The notes: generated by a model from the letters alone, not told the origin. A stretch of 64,000 bases of DNA from CAVSJJ01 sp963771015 (GCA_963771015.1 CAVYRN010000004.1:62001-126000); one strand, 5' to 3'; counted from the stretch's first letter, positions 43,631 through 52,001 are shown. Program-made: numbers and translations.

Positions 43631-44188
43631 TCAGCCGACCTCCATCGGCCGGCCGCCGGTGATGCGGAGCAGCTCGGCATACGAGGTCTGGAAGACGGCG
43701 TGGCTGTGCCCGGCCGCGGCCCAGACCTGGGGGAAACGCTCGAGGCTGACGTCGACGATCGTCCGGATCGGGGTCAGGTGCCCGACGGGGGCGACGCCGC
43801 CGATGGCGAACCCGGTGGCCGCACGGACCAGCTCGGGGTCGGCCCGGTCGAGCCCGGCGAGCCCGGCGAGGCCGGCGACCTTGGCCAGGTCCACCCGGTG
43901 TCCGCCGGAGGCGAGGATGAGCAGCGGGGCGGTGGACCCGTCGGGACCGGTCGCTGCGAAGACGAGGGAGTTGGCGATCTCGGCCGGGGTGACACCCAGG
44001 GCCGCGGCCGCCGCTGCGGCGGTGCGGACCGCGTCGGGGAGGTAGCGGACGGTCGGGGTCACCTCGGCGGCGGCGAGGGCGGTGAGCACCCGGGCGACGC
44101 CGGGGTGGCCGCTGAGGTCGCGGCCCTCGGGCGGGCTGTCGGCGGGGCCGTCGGCGGGCTCGTCAGCGGGTTGGGTGGTCGGCGTCAT
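43631..44188 (-). CDS. YbaK/EbsC (prolyl-tRNA editing domain) family protein
   Basis: 185 residues from ATG 44188. A disordered acidic Pro-rich start is followed by the editing-domain pattern RTAAAAAAALGVTPAEIANSLVFAA, LLILASGGHRVDLAKVA, GFAIGGVAPVGH and VWAAAGHSHAVFQTSYAELLRITGG. Free-standing YbaK-type proteins deacylate mischarged Cys-tRNA(Pro) or Ala-tRNA. Divergent from the SOS operon; the LexA box lies 71 bases before its start and could affect it too. Confidence 0.92.
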   Translation of the reverse strand: MTPTTQPADEPADGPADSPPEGRDLSGHPGVARVLTALAAAEVTPTVRYLPDAVRTAAAAAAALGVTPAEIANSLVFAATGPDGSTAPLLILASGGHRVDLAKVAGLAGLAGLDRADPELVRAATGFAIGGVAPVGHLTPIRTIVDVSLERFPQVWAAAGHSHAVFQTSYAELLRITGGRPMEVG

Positions 44189-44217
44189 GGCCGCCAGCCT
44201 AGCCAGCGGGTCATGGC

Positions 44218-44248
44218 TTGACGCCTCGCGTGGACCCCGGTGTAGAGT
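44218..44248 (+). promoter_or_regulatory. Predicted promoter of the SOS mutagenesis operon
   Basis: TTGACG (44218-44223) and TAGAGT (44243-44248) form a -35/-10 pair with a 19-base spacer, in front of the DUF6504-HEPN-dnaE2 run. The LexA palindrome begins 10 bases after the -10, covering the likely start of transcription. Confidence 0.6.
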
Positions 44249-44258
44249 CGTGACTTCT

Positions 44259-44274
44259 TCGAACACCTGTTCGA
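44259..44274. promoter_or_regulatory. LexA operator (SOS box)
   Basis: TCGAACACCTGTTCGA is a near-perfect 16-base palindrome and contains CGAAC-N4-GTTCG, the actinobacterial LexA consensus. A further TCGAAC/GGTCGA pair (44271-44287) overlaps its right side. It sits between a good -10 and the DUF6504 start, as expected for repression until DNA damage. This is the strongest regulatory site in the window. Confidence 0.88.
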
Positions 44275-44353
44275 ACACCATGGTCGAAAAACGCGGCTGG
44301 GACGACCGGCCGGCGGGACGACCGCCGGGAAGCGCTGGGAAGGGAGCCGGGTC

Positions 44354-44659
44354 GTGGTCCGCAGGTATGACGAGCCGGTCGAGGTACGCCTCGCCGACGG
44401 CCCCGTCGACGGTTCTGGTCCGGTCGGGGCCCCCGCGGCCTTCCGGTGGCGCGGCCGGCGCTACCGGGTGGGGGCGGTCCAGGCCCGGTGGCGGGAGCGG
44501 CGGGCCTGGTGGCGCGAGGTCGGCGAGGAGGGCGAGGAGGGCGACAGGACCGAGCGCGTCGTGTGGCGGGTCGAGGCCACGACGGGGGCGAGCGCCGGGG
44601 TGTTCGAGCTCGGCGCCGACGGCGGCTCGCGCTGGCTGCTGCTCCGGGCGCTGGACTGA
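44354..44659 (+). CDS. DUF6504 family small protein
   Basis: 101 residues from GTG, with GGGAAGGGAG upstream. Pattern: YDEPVEVRLADGPVDGSG then PAAFRWRGRRYRVGAVQARWRER, and a C-terminal VWRVEAT ... VFELGADGGSRWLLLRALD. This matches DUF6504 proteins, found next to dnaE2 and Y-family polymerase genes in actinobacteria. A small beta-rich fold is likely; the function is unknown. First gene of the SOS operon. Confidence 0.78.
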   Translation: MVRRYDEPVEVRLADGPVDGSGPVGAPAAFRWRGRRYRVGAVQARWRERRAWWREVGEEGEEGDRTERVVWRVEATTGASAGVFELGADGGSRWLLLRALD

Positions 44660-44672
44660 GGCGGAGGAACCG

Positions 44673-45167
44673 ATGACGACCGACCTGACCGACCTGACCG
44701 ACCGGATGGACCGGACCGGGTCCGCCGCCGGGTCCGCCGCCGGGGCCCTCGACCTCATCGACCGCTCCCGGTGCTCCCTCACCGAGGCGTATGCCGCCCA
44801 GGGCGTCGCCGAGCGCTACCTCGCCGCCCAGCTCGCCGCGCTCCGGGCGGCCGCCGCGCTCCTCGCCGTCCCGACTCGGCGCCGCTCGTCCGGGCCCTCC
44901 TCCTCGGGACCGCGCAACATCTGGGAGCTCACCGCGGCCGCCGCACCCGACCTTGCCGAGTGGGCCGGCTACTTCGCCCACTCCACCCGGCAGCGGGCCG
45001 ACGTCGAGCAGGGCCGGCGCCGGGTCGCCCGCCGCGAGGCCGACGACCTGCTGCGCTCGGCCGAGGCGTTCCTCGACCTCGTCACCGCCCGGCTCGGGCT
45101 ACCGACCCGGGCCGCCGACCATCCCGAGCGTCTTCTCCCGGCCCATGGTGGCGCCGGGACGCCATGA
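44673..45167 (+). CDS. SAV_6107-type HEPN domain protein
   Basis: 164 residues; GCGGAGG ribosome site 13 bases after DUF6504. Starts with a repetitive DLTDLTDRMDR / GSAAGSAAG stretch encoded by short tandem repeats. An all-helical body follows (ALDLIDRSRCSLTEAYAAQGVAERYLAAQLAALRAAAALL ... WAGYFAHST ... EADDLLRSAEAFLDLVTARLG), as in SAV_6107 HEPN proteins. The RNase-type R-x4-6-H motif of toxin HEPN proteins is not seen, so a non-catalytic binding role is more likely. Overlaps dnaE2 (ATGA). Confidence 0.78.
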   Translation: MTTDLTDLTDRMDRTGSAAGSAAGALDLIDRSRCSLTEAYAAQGVAERYLAAQLAALRAAAALLAVPTRRRSSGPSSSGPRNIWELTAAAAPDLAEWAGYFAHSTRQRADVEQGRRRVARREADDLLRSAEAFLDLVTARLGLPTRAADHPERLLPAHGGAGTP

Positions 45168-48100
45168 CCCCCCGCGGGCCCGGGCCGGCTCAGGACTGGG
45201 GCGACGCGGGGTTCGTCCACCTCCACGTCTCGTCGGGCTTCTCGATGCGCTACGGCGCCTCGACGCCCGAGTCCCTCGTCGCCCGAGCGGCCGAGCAGGG
45301 CCAGCCCGCCCTCGCCCTCACCGACCGCGACGGGCTCTACGGAGCGGTCCGGTTCGCGACGGCCGCGGCCCGGGTCGGGATCGCCCCGGTGCTCGGGGTC
45401 GACCTCGCTGTCGACCTGCCGCCGAGGCTGCCGGGGGAGCCCGGTCCTCTCGGCCCGCTCGCGGGGCACGGTGAGCACCCGGCATACCGTCGTCCCCGTT
45501 CCCGCAGCCCGGTGCGCGGCGGGACCGCCGTCGACCCACGCCACCCCCGCGTCGTCCTGCTCGCCCGGGGACACGGCGCCGGGGTCGCCCACGGCCGGGG
45601 CTGGGCGGCCCTGGCTCGCCTCGTCACCGACACCCATCTCGGTGGCGAGCGGGGCACCCCGGTCACGACCCCCGCGCTCCTCGCCCGGCATGCCGTCGGG
45701 GAGCCGGGAGCGCCGAGCCGGCTGCTCCTCCTCCTGGGCCCCGACTCCGACGTCGGCCGGGCCCTGCTGCTCCGGCGCCGTGACGTCGCCCGGACCCGGC
45801 TCGCGGCCTGGCAGGCCCTGCTGCCACCCGACGCCCTCGCCATCGAGGTCGTCGACCACGACGGCCCCGACGGGACCCCCGGGTCGCGCGCCCATGCCGC
45901 CGCCCTGCTCGGCCTCGCCGACGAGGCCGGTCTGCCCGCCGTCCTCACCGCCGCGGCCCGGCACGCCGACCCCGGCGACGTCCGCACCGTCGACGTCCTC
46001 GACGCGGCCCGCCGGCTCGTCGTGCTCGACTCCCGGCACCTGGACCGGGTGACCGGGGCCGGGTACCTCGCGAGCACGCCGGAGATGCACCACACCGCCC
46101 TCGCGGTGACCGGCGACGCCGAGCGGGCCCGGCGGCTGCTCGCCCGCACCGTCGCCGTCGCGGCCCAGTGCGCCCAGGACGGCCGGCGCGACCTCGGCAT
46201 CGGCGCGGTCCACCTGCCCGAGCCGGGCATCCTCGGCCTTCCCGAGGGCACCGACCCCCAGGCCGTTCTCGCGCAGCGCTGCCGGGCCGCGGTCGGGAGC
46301 CGGTATGCCGGGGCCTCCGACGCCGAGCTCGCCGCCGTCCTTCGCCGGCTGGACGACGAGCTCGCCGTCGTCGCCGACCTCGGCTACCCGACCTACTTCC
46401 TCTCCGTCGCCGCCGTCGTCGACCTCATCCGCGACAGGGGGATCCGGGTCGCCGCACGCGGGTCGGGGGCGGGCTCCCTCGTCAACTACCTGCTCGGGAT
46501 CAGCGGCGTCGACCCGATCCGCTACGACCTGCTCATGGAGCGGTTCTGCTCGCCGCTGCGGGCCGAGCTGCCCGACATCGACATCGACGTCGAGTCGGCC
46601 CGGCGCACCGAGATCTACGAGGCGGTCATCGAGCGGTTCGGGGCGGAGCGGGTGAGCGGTGTGTCGATGATGGACACCTACAAGGTCCGGCACGCCGTCC
46701 GCGACGTCGGTGCCGCGCTCGGGATGACCCCGCCCGAGATCGACGAGATCGCCACGGCCTTCCCGCACATCCGGGCCCGTGACGCCCGCAGCGCCATCGC
46801 CGACCTGCCCGAGCTGCGCTCCCGGGGGCTCGACAGCCCTCGGCTCGCCCGGTTCTTCGACCTCGTCGAGGCCCTCGACGGGCTGCCCCGGCACATCGCC
46901 CTCCACCCGAGCGGGGTCATCCTGTCCAACGCGACGCTGCTCGACCGCACCCCGGTCGAGCCGAGCGGCCTCGGCTTCCCGATGAGCCAGTTCGACAAGG
47001 ACGACGTCGAGGTCCTCGGCCTGCTCAAGCTCGACGTCCTCGGCATCCGGATGCAGTCGGCGATGGCCTACGCCCTCGCCGAGGTCGCCCGGGTCGACGG
47101 CGTCGAGGTCGACCTCGACGACCAGGCCCAGGTGCCGCTCGACGACGAGGCGACCTACCGGCTCATCCGGACCGCGCACACCCTCGGTTGCTTCCAGATC
47201 GAGAGCCCCGGCCAGCGAGAGCTCGTCGGCAAGCTCGGCCCGGAGCGGTTCGAGGACCTCATCATCGACATCTCGCTGTTCCGCCCCGGCCCGGTCAAGT
47301 CCGACATGATCACCCCGTTCCTCGAGCACCGGCACGGGTGGAGCCCCGCGGCGCACCTCCATCCCAGCCTGGTCCCGGCGCTCGCCGAGACCGAGGGCGT
47401 CGTCGTCTTCCACGAACAGGTGCTCCGGATCGTCGCCGAGACGACCGGCGTCAGCCTCGCCCAGGCCGACGAGGTCCGCCGCACGATGGGCACCCCCGCC
47501 GGCCAGGCCGAGATCGAGGCGTGGTGGCGTCCGGCGGCTCGGGCCCGGGGCTACGCGCCCGCGGACGTCGAGCGGATCTGGCAGGTGCTCGCCTCGTTCG
47601 CCTCGTTCGGGTTCTGCAAGGCCCACGCGGCGGCGTTCGCCCTCCCGACCTACCACTCGGCGTGGCTCAAGACCCACCACCCGGCGGCCTTCCTCGCCGG
47701 GGTCCTCACCCACGACCCGGGCATGTACCCCCGCCGGCTCATCCTCGACGACGCGCGCAGCCTGGGGATCGCCGTCCTCCCGCTCGACGTCAACGCCTCC
47801 GGCGGCACCTACCGGGTCGAGCGCCTCGACCCGGGGGTGGTCCACGGCTGCCGACCCGGCGACCCGCCGGCCCACCCCGACCTGCCCGACGGCAGCGCCT
47901 ACGGCATCCGGCTCTCCCTCGCCGACGTCATGGGGATCGGCGCGGACGAGGTGGCCCGGATCGTCGAGGGGCAGCCGTTCGCCGACCTCGGCGACGTCTG
48001 GACCCGGGCCCGGGTCTCCCGGCCGGTCCTCGAGCGGCTCGTCCTCGCCGGGGCGTTCGACGGCCTCTACGGCATGGGCTCCGGCGGGGCCGGCCTCGGT

Positions 48101-48937
48101 CGCCGGGGGAAGGTCACCCGGCGCGACGTCCTCCTCCACGTCGCCGAGCTCGACCGCTGGGAGCGCTCGGTCCGCTCGGGCGGCCGTCCGGGTGCTCGAT
48201 CCGGTGCCCGAGCGGGCTCGGGGCGCCGAGGCGGCACCCGCGCTCCCGGCCAGCTCGTCCTCGACCTCGGCGACCGCCCCGAGCTCACCCCCGGGACCGG
48301 GCTGCCCGAGATGACCGGTCCGGAGCGGGTCCGCGCCGAGCTCGACATCCTCGGTCTCGACGCGAGCGGGCACGTCATGGAGTTCTACGGCCCGCTCCTG
48401 CACGCCCTCGGGGTGGTCCGCTCCCGCGACCTGCTCCGGGCCCGCAGCCGGTCCGAGATCTGGGTCGCCGGGGTCAAGGTCGCCACCCAGACCCCACCGG
48501 TCCGCTCGGGTCGTCGGGTCGTCTTCCTCACCCTCGACGACGGGACCGGACCCGCCGATCTCACCTTCTTCGAGGATGTCCAGGGCCCGTATGCCGCGAC
48601 GGTGTTCCACTCCTGGCTGCTCCTCGCCCGGGGGGTGGTCCGGCGGACGGGGGAGCGGGGCGTCTCGCTGCGCGCGACCGGCGCCTGGGAGCTCTCCGCG
48701 CTCTGGGACGCCTGGTCGACCGGGGGGATCGACGCGGTCCACGCCGCCCTGGCCGAGGCCGACGCACTGGCCCGGGCCACGGCGCAGGCGTCGCCCCCGC
48801 CGGACGGGCACCGGGTGCTCGTCCACGCCTCCGGGTTCCGCCAGTCCCCGTATGCCGACACCAGGCCGGCCGGGGTCAGCCCGGCCCTGCCGCCGCGCAA
48901 GCTGTGGCACTCCAGCCCCGGAAGCTCGGGGCACTAG
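45164..48937 (+). CDS. dnaE2: Error-prone DNA polymerase III alpha subunit (DnaE2)
   Basis: 1257 residues from ATG 45164. PHP domain at the start (FVHLHVSSGFSMRYGAS ... ALALTDRDGLYGAVRF), C-family palm with RGSGAGSLVNYLLGI and PDIDIDVE (Asp471, Asp473 and Asp475), FVHEQ-like VVVFHEQVLRI, FASFGFCKAHAAAFA, a helix-hairpin-helix region and a C-terminal OB domain (EIWVAGVKVATQT ... TLDDGTGPADLTFFED). It is shorter at the end than replicative DnaE1. DnaE2 extends across lesions in the SOS response. Four GTATGCCG-type octamers lie inside. Confidence 0.93.
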   Translation: MTPRGPGPAQDWGDAGFVHLHVSSGFSMRYGASTPESLVARAAEQGQPALALTDRDGLYGAVRFATAAARVGIAPVLGVDLAVDLPPRLPGEPGPLGPLAGHGEHPAYRRPRSRSPVRGGTAVDPRHPRVVLLARGHGAGVAHGRGWAALARLVTDTHLGGERGTPVTTPALLARHAVGEPGAPSRLLLLLGPDSDVGRALLLRRRDVARTRLAAWQALLPPDALAIEVVDHDGPDGTPGSRAHAAALLGLADEAGLPAVLTAAARHADPGDVRTVDVLDAARRLVVLDSRHLDRVTGAGYLASTPEMHHTALAVTGDAERARRLLARTVAVAAQCAQDGRRDLGIGAVHLPEPGILGLPEGTDPQAVLAQRCRAAVGSRYAGASDAELAAVLRRLDDELAVVADLGYPTYFLSVAAVVDLIRDRGIRVAARGSGAGSLVNYLLGISGVDPIRYDLLMERFCSPLRAELPDIDIDVESARRTEIYEAVIERFGAERVSGVSMMDTYKVRHAVRDVGAALGMTPPEIDEIATAFPHIRARDARSAIADLPELRSRGLDSPRLARFFDLVEALDGLPRHIALHPSGVILSNATLLDRTPVEPSGLGFPMSQFDKDDVEVLGLLKLDVLGIRMQSAMAYALAEVARVDGVEVDLDDQAQVPLDDEATYRLIRTAHTLGCFQIESPGQRELVGKLGPERFEDLIIDISLFRPGPVKSDMITPFLEHRHGWSPAAHLHPSLVPALAETEGVVVFHEQVLRIVAETTGVSLAQADEVRRTMGTPAGQAEIEAWWRPAARARGYAPADVERIWQVLASFASFGFCKAHAAAFALPTYHSAWLKTHHPAAFLAGVLTHDPGMYPRRLILDDARSLGIAVLPLDVNASGGTYRVERLDPGVVHGCRPGDPPAHPDLPDGSAYGIRLSLADVMGIGADEVARIVEGQPFADLGDVWTRARVSRPVLERLVLAGAFDGLYGMGSGGAGLGRRGKVTRRDVLLHVAELDRWERSVRSGGRPGARSGARAGSGRRGGTRAPGQLVLDLGDRPELTPGTGLPEMTGPERVRAELDILGLDASGHVMEFYGPLLHALGVVRSRDLLRARSRSEIWVAGVKVATQTPPVRSGRRVVFLTLDDGTGPADLTFFEDVQGPYAATVFHSWLLLARGVVRRTGERGVSLRATGAWELSALWDAWSTGGIDAVHAALAEADALARATAQASPPPDGHRVLVHASGFRQSPYADTRPAGVSPALPPRKLWHSSPGSSGH

Positions 48938-48946
48938 GGTGGGGCC

Positions 48947-49723
48947 GTGACCGAGGAGCGCGTGCGGACCCGGCGCCCCGGCGTCGACACCGGGCTGCGG
49001 ACCGCCGCCGTCTGGGCCGCCGTCGACGAGGTCGTCCGGCGCCGCTCCGCCGAGCTGGGCCGCCCCCTTCACGTTCTCGACCTCGGCGGCGGGACCGGCG
49101 GGCTCGCCGTGCCGCTCGCCGCGGCCGGGCACGACGTCATCGTCGTCGACCCCAGCCCCGATGCCCTCGCCTCGCTCGGCCGCCGGGCGGCCGAGACCGA
49201 CCCACCCGAGACGGCGAGCCGGATCACCGCCGTGCAGGGCGACGCCGACTCCCTCGGTGACATCCTCGGTGAGCGTCGTGCCGACCTCATCTGCTGCCAC
49301 GGCACCCTCGAGCACGTCGAGGACCCGGCCGGGGTCCTCGCCGGTCTCGCCGCGGTGCTTGCCGACGGCGGCACCCTGAGCCTGGTCGCCGCCGGCCGCC
49401 TCGCCGCGGTCCTCTCCCGGGTGCTCGCCGGCGAGTTCGCCGAGGCCCTCGAGGTTCTCCAGCGTGCGGACGGGCGCTGGGGGAGCGCCGACCCGATGCC
49501 ACGTCGGTTCGACACCCCGACCCTGGTCTCCCTCGTCGAGGCGGCGGGGCTCACGCCGGTCGACGTCCACGGGGTCCGGCCGTTCAGCGATCTCGTGCCG
49601 GCGGCATACCTCGACACCGAGAGTGAGCGGGCGGCACTGCTCTCCCTCGAGGGGTCCGTGGCCACCCACCCGGCGCTCGGCGCCCTCGGCGCGGCCATCC
49701 ACGTCCTCGCCGTCCGCCGCTGA
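48947..49723 (+). CDS. SAM-dependent methyltransferase
   Basis: 258 residues from GTG, 9 bases after dnaE2. Class I methyltransferase: HVLDLGGGTGGLAVPLAAAGHDVIVVDPSPDAL (motif I and acidic loop), DLICCHGTLEHVEDPAGVLAGLAAVLADGGTLSLV (motifs II-III). The acceptor is unknown. Its position inside an SOS-controlled polymerase operon is unexplained; it may be a tRNA, protein or small-molecule enzyme. Confidence 0.88.
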   Translation: MTEERVRTRRPGVDTGLRTAAVWAAVDEVVRRRSAELGRPLHVLDLGGGTGGLAVPLAAAGHDVIVVDPSPDALASLGRRAAETDPPETASRITAVQGDADSLGDILGERRADLICCHGTLEHVEDPAGVLAGLAAVLADGGTLSLVAAGRLAAVLSRVLAGEFAEALEVLQRADGRWGSADPMPRRFDTPTLVSLVEAAGLTPVDVHGVRPFSDLVPAAYLDTESERAALLSLEGSVATHPALGALGAAIHVLAVRR

Positions 49724-49741
49724 GCGGACGGCCCGCCCGTC

Positions 49742-51001
49742 ATGAGCAGGCGACAGTACGCCCTTCCCCGGCGCACCGGGGCCGGGCCACCCGACGACAC
49801 CGGCTGCACCGTCCTGCACGTCGACATGGACGCGTTCTACGCCTCGGCCTCGCTGCTCTCCCACCCCGACCTGGTGGGGACCCCGGTCATCATCGGCGGC
49901 AGCAGCAACCGCGGCGTGGTCCTGTCGGCGACCTACGAGGCCCGCCGGTTCGGGGTGACCTCGGCGATGCCGATGTCGCGGGCGCGCCGGCTGTGCCCCC
50001 AGGCCACGGTCCTGCCGCCGGAGCACGCGCTGTACTCCCGGATCTCCGACGCGGTCATGGAGACCTTCCACTCGATCACGCCGGTCGTCGAGCCGCTCTC
50101 GCTCGACGAGGCGTTCCTCGACGTCTCCGGGGCGATCCGGCTGCTCGGCACCCCGGCCCGGATCGCCGCCCTCATCCGCGACGTCATCGCCGACGAGCAG
50201 GGCATCACGTGTTCGGTCGGGGTCGCCCCGACGAAGTTCGTCGCCAAGCTCGCCTCGGGGCTGGCCAAGCCGGACGGCCTCGTCGTCGTCCCCCTCGACG
50301 AGGTCGTCCCCTTCGTCCAGCAGCTTCCGGTCGGCGCCCTGTGGGGCGTCGGCGACAAGACCGAGGAGGCGCTCACCCGACTCGGTCTGCGCACCGTCGC
50401 CGACATCGCGCACACCCCCCTCGAGACCCTCACCCGGGCCCTCGGCGAGGCGACGGGCGCCCACCTGCACGAGCTGTCCTGGGGCCGGGACCCGCGCCCG
50501 GTGGAGGGGGTGGAGCGGGAGCGCAGCATCGGCGCCGACGAGACGTTCGAGACCGACATCGACGACCCGGTGCTCATCCACCGCCGCCTGCTCCGGCTGA
50601 GCGACCGGGTCGCCGCCCGGCTCCGGTCGGCGGGAGTGGCCGGGCGCACCGTGACGATCAAGGTCCGCTTCTCCGACTTCACGACGATCACCCGGGCCCG
50701 GACCCTGCACCAGCCGACGGACACCAGCCGGGTCGTCTACGAGACGGCGACCGCGCTCTTCGACGCCCTCGGGCTCCAGCGGGCCCGTATCCGCCTCGTC
50801 GGGGTGCGGATGTCCGGCCTGGTCCCGGTGGAGCAGGCTCCCGTCCAGGGCGTTCTCGGCGAGCCGGAGCACGGGTGGCGGGACGCCGACCGGGCCGTCG
50901 ACCGGGCCAGCGCGCGCTTCGGAGCGGGTGCGGTGGGACCGGCCAGCCTGATCAACCCTGAGCGTTCGCCTTCCCACCCGACGCGCCGAGACCTATCCTG
51001 A
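49742..51001 (+). CDS. dinB: DNA polymerase IV (DinB, Y family)
   Basis: 419 residues. Catalytic motifs of an active Y-family polymerase: LHVDMDAFYASA (Asp28), SLDEAFLDVSG (Asp122, Glu123), YEARRFGV and CSVGVAPTKFVAKLAS. The C-terminal region ends WRDADRAVDRASARFG ... GPASLI. The usual clamp-binding QLxLF-type motif is poorly kept (VQGVLGEPE). Inactive ImuB proteins lose the catalytic acids; this protein keeps them. Last gene of the SOS operon. Confidence 0.93.
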   Translation: MSRRQYALPRRTGAGPPDDTGCTVLHVDMDAFYASASLLSHPDLVGTPVIIGGSSNRGVVLSATYEARRFGVTSAMPMSRARRLCPQATVLPPEHALYSRISDAVMETFHSITPVVEPLSLDEAFLDVSGAIRLLGTPARIAALIRDVIADEQGITCSVGVAPTKFVAKLASGLAKPDGLVVVPLDEVVPFVQQLPVGALWGVGDKTEEALTRLGLRTVADIAHTPLETLTRALGEATGAHLHELSWGRDPRPVEGVERERSIGADETFETDIDDPVLIHRRLLRLSDRVAARLRSAGVAGRTVTIKVRFSDFTTITRARTLHQPTDTSRVVYETATALFDALGLQRARIRLVGVRMSGLVPVEQAPVQGVLGEPEHGWRDADRAVDRASARFGAGAVGPASLINPERSPSHPTRRDLS

Positions 51002-51004
51002 GTA

Positions 51005-51085
51005 CACCGGCGCTAACCGGTGCAAGGACGCAACGAATCCGCGCGACTGTGCGTTCTCCGGATAGGAGAAGGTCAGGACCGCACA
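51005..51085 (+). ncRNA. Candidate structured 5' leader of the DUF3040 gene
   Basis: Starting 4 bases after the dinB stop: hairpin CACCGG-6-CCGGTG (51005-51022), then a nested structure in which TGTGCG (51048-51053) pairs with CGCACA (51080-51085), enclosing hairpin TTCTCC-5-GGAGAA (51054-51070). A TATCCT -10-like box lies at about 50994-50999, so the leader would begin with the first hairpin and end just before the TGGAGG ribosome site. The first hairpin may also end the dinB transcript. I could not match it to a known riboswitch. Confidence 0.5.
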
Positions 51086-51098
51086 TCTGGAGGTCACC

Positions 51099-51482
51099 GT
51101 GCCGCTGTCAGAGCACGAACAGAAGATGCTCGAGCAGATGGAACACGCCCTCGCCGCTGAGGACCCGCGGTTCGCATCCCAGATGCAGGGCGCCCAGAGC
51201 CGGGCTGCGGCCCGTCGTCGCTACATCGTCGGCGCCGTCGGCGTCGTGCTCGGTCTCTCCCTCGTGCTCGTCGGTGTCAACACGACCATCTGGGTCGGGG
51301 TTCTCGGCTTCGCCACCATGGTGGTCGCCGCCGTCTATGCGCTCACCCCGCCGCGCCGTGGGGTCGATGTCGCCGCGTCCGCGGAGGAGCCCGGAAAGCG
51401 TCGCAAGGGTGGGACCTCTCGCCGCCAGGGCCTGATGGAGCGCCTCGACGAGCGCTGGGAGCGGCGCCAGAACGACCGCTGA
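51099..51482 (+). CDS. DUF3040 family membrane protein
   Basis: 127 residues from GTG with TGGAGG upstream. Family opening PLSEHEQKMLEQMEHALAAEDPRFASQM, then two membrane helices (about 42-62 and 65-84) and a basic C-terminal tail (KRRKGGTSRRQG). Corresponds to Rv2169c-type proteins encoded near the cell-division cluster. Function unknown. Convergent with the DUF456 gene. Confidence 0.92.
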   Translation: MPLSEHEQKMLEQMEHALAAEDPRFASQMQGAQSRAAARRRYIVGAVGVVLGLSLVLVGVNTTIWVGVLGFATMVVAAVYALTPPRRGVDVAASAEEPGKRRKGGTSRRQGLMERLDERWERRQNDR

Positions 51483-51503
51483 GCGTCGTCCGCCCCGGCT
51501 CCG

Positions 51504-52001
51504 TCAGCGGGCCACCACCACGCCGGTCACCCATGTGGCGGCGATGACGAGCCCGGCCACCAGCTCGATCCCGGTACTCACCAGCACGCCCTGCAGGGCC
51601 GCCTTGGTCCGGCTCCACGCCTGGTGCCGGTCCAGTGAGCGGCCGTACTCGACGAGGTAGATGCCCAGGACGAACCCGATCGGCGCACCGAGGAGGGGGA
51701 TGACGAAGAACCCGACGACCCCGAGGAGCACGGCGAGCAGGAGGGTGCCGGTGCCGACGCCCGCGCGGCGCATCCGGCGCCCGGGAACGAGGTACTGCAG
51801 GACGACCCCGGCGAGGTAGACGACGACGCTCGCTCCGAGGACCACCCAGCCGGTCGCACTGCCCTCACCGAGCGCCCAGAGCAGGACCCCGGCGAGCGTC
51901 AGCAGCAGGCCCGGGACGACAGGGACGACGACACCGACGATCCCGACGACGATGAGCAGCGCGGGAACCCACAGCTGCGCCCCGTCCGGGGCGGGGGCCA
52001 C
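51504..52001 (-). CDS. DUF456 family membrane protein
   Basis: 165 residues from GTG. Very hydrophobic, with about five helices, Gly-rich turns (VPVVPGLLLTLAGVLLWAL, VGFFVIPLLGAPIGFVLGIYLVEYGRS). This matches DUF456 proteins of unknown function. The start codon directly follows the stop of the upstream DUF7455 gene, so the two are translated as a pair. Confidence 0.9.
   Translation of the reverse strand: MAPAPDGAQLWVPALLIVVGIVGVVVPVVPGLLLTLAGVLLWALGEGSATGWVVLGASVVVYLAGVVLQYLVPGRRMRRAGVGTGTLLLAVLLGVVGFFVIPLLGAPIGFVLGIYLVEYGRSLDRHQAWSRTKAALQGVLVSTGIELVAGLVIAATWVTGVVVAR

Noticed and set aside
44673..45167. HEPN protein as a toxin of a toxin-antitoxin pair
   Set aside because: No R-x4-6-H RNase motif and no nucleotidyltransferase (MNT) partner; the gene is embedded in a DNA-polymerase operon.
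44969..50977. A continuous open frame of about 2000 codons on the minus strand
   Set aside because: It is antisense to dnaE2, the methyltransferase and dinB, is Gly/Pro/Arg/Asp-rich without domain-like segments, and is the usual by-product of high third-position GC.
51001..51098. Known riboswitch (c-di-AMP, c-di-GMP, guanidine or cobalamin type) before DUF3040
   Set aside because: The conserved core sequences of these classes could not be found; only the secondary structure is supported, so it is kept as an unassigned leader.
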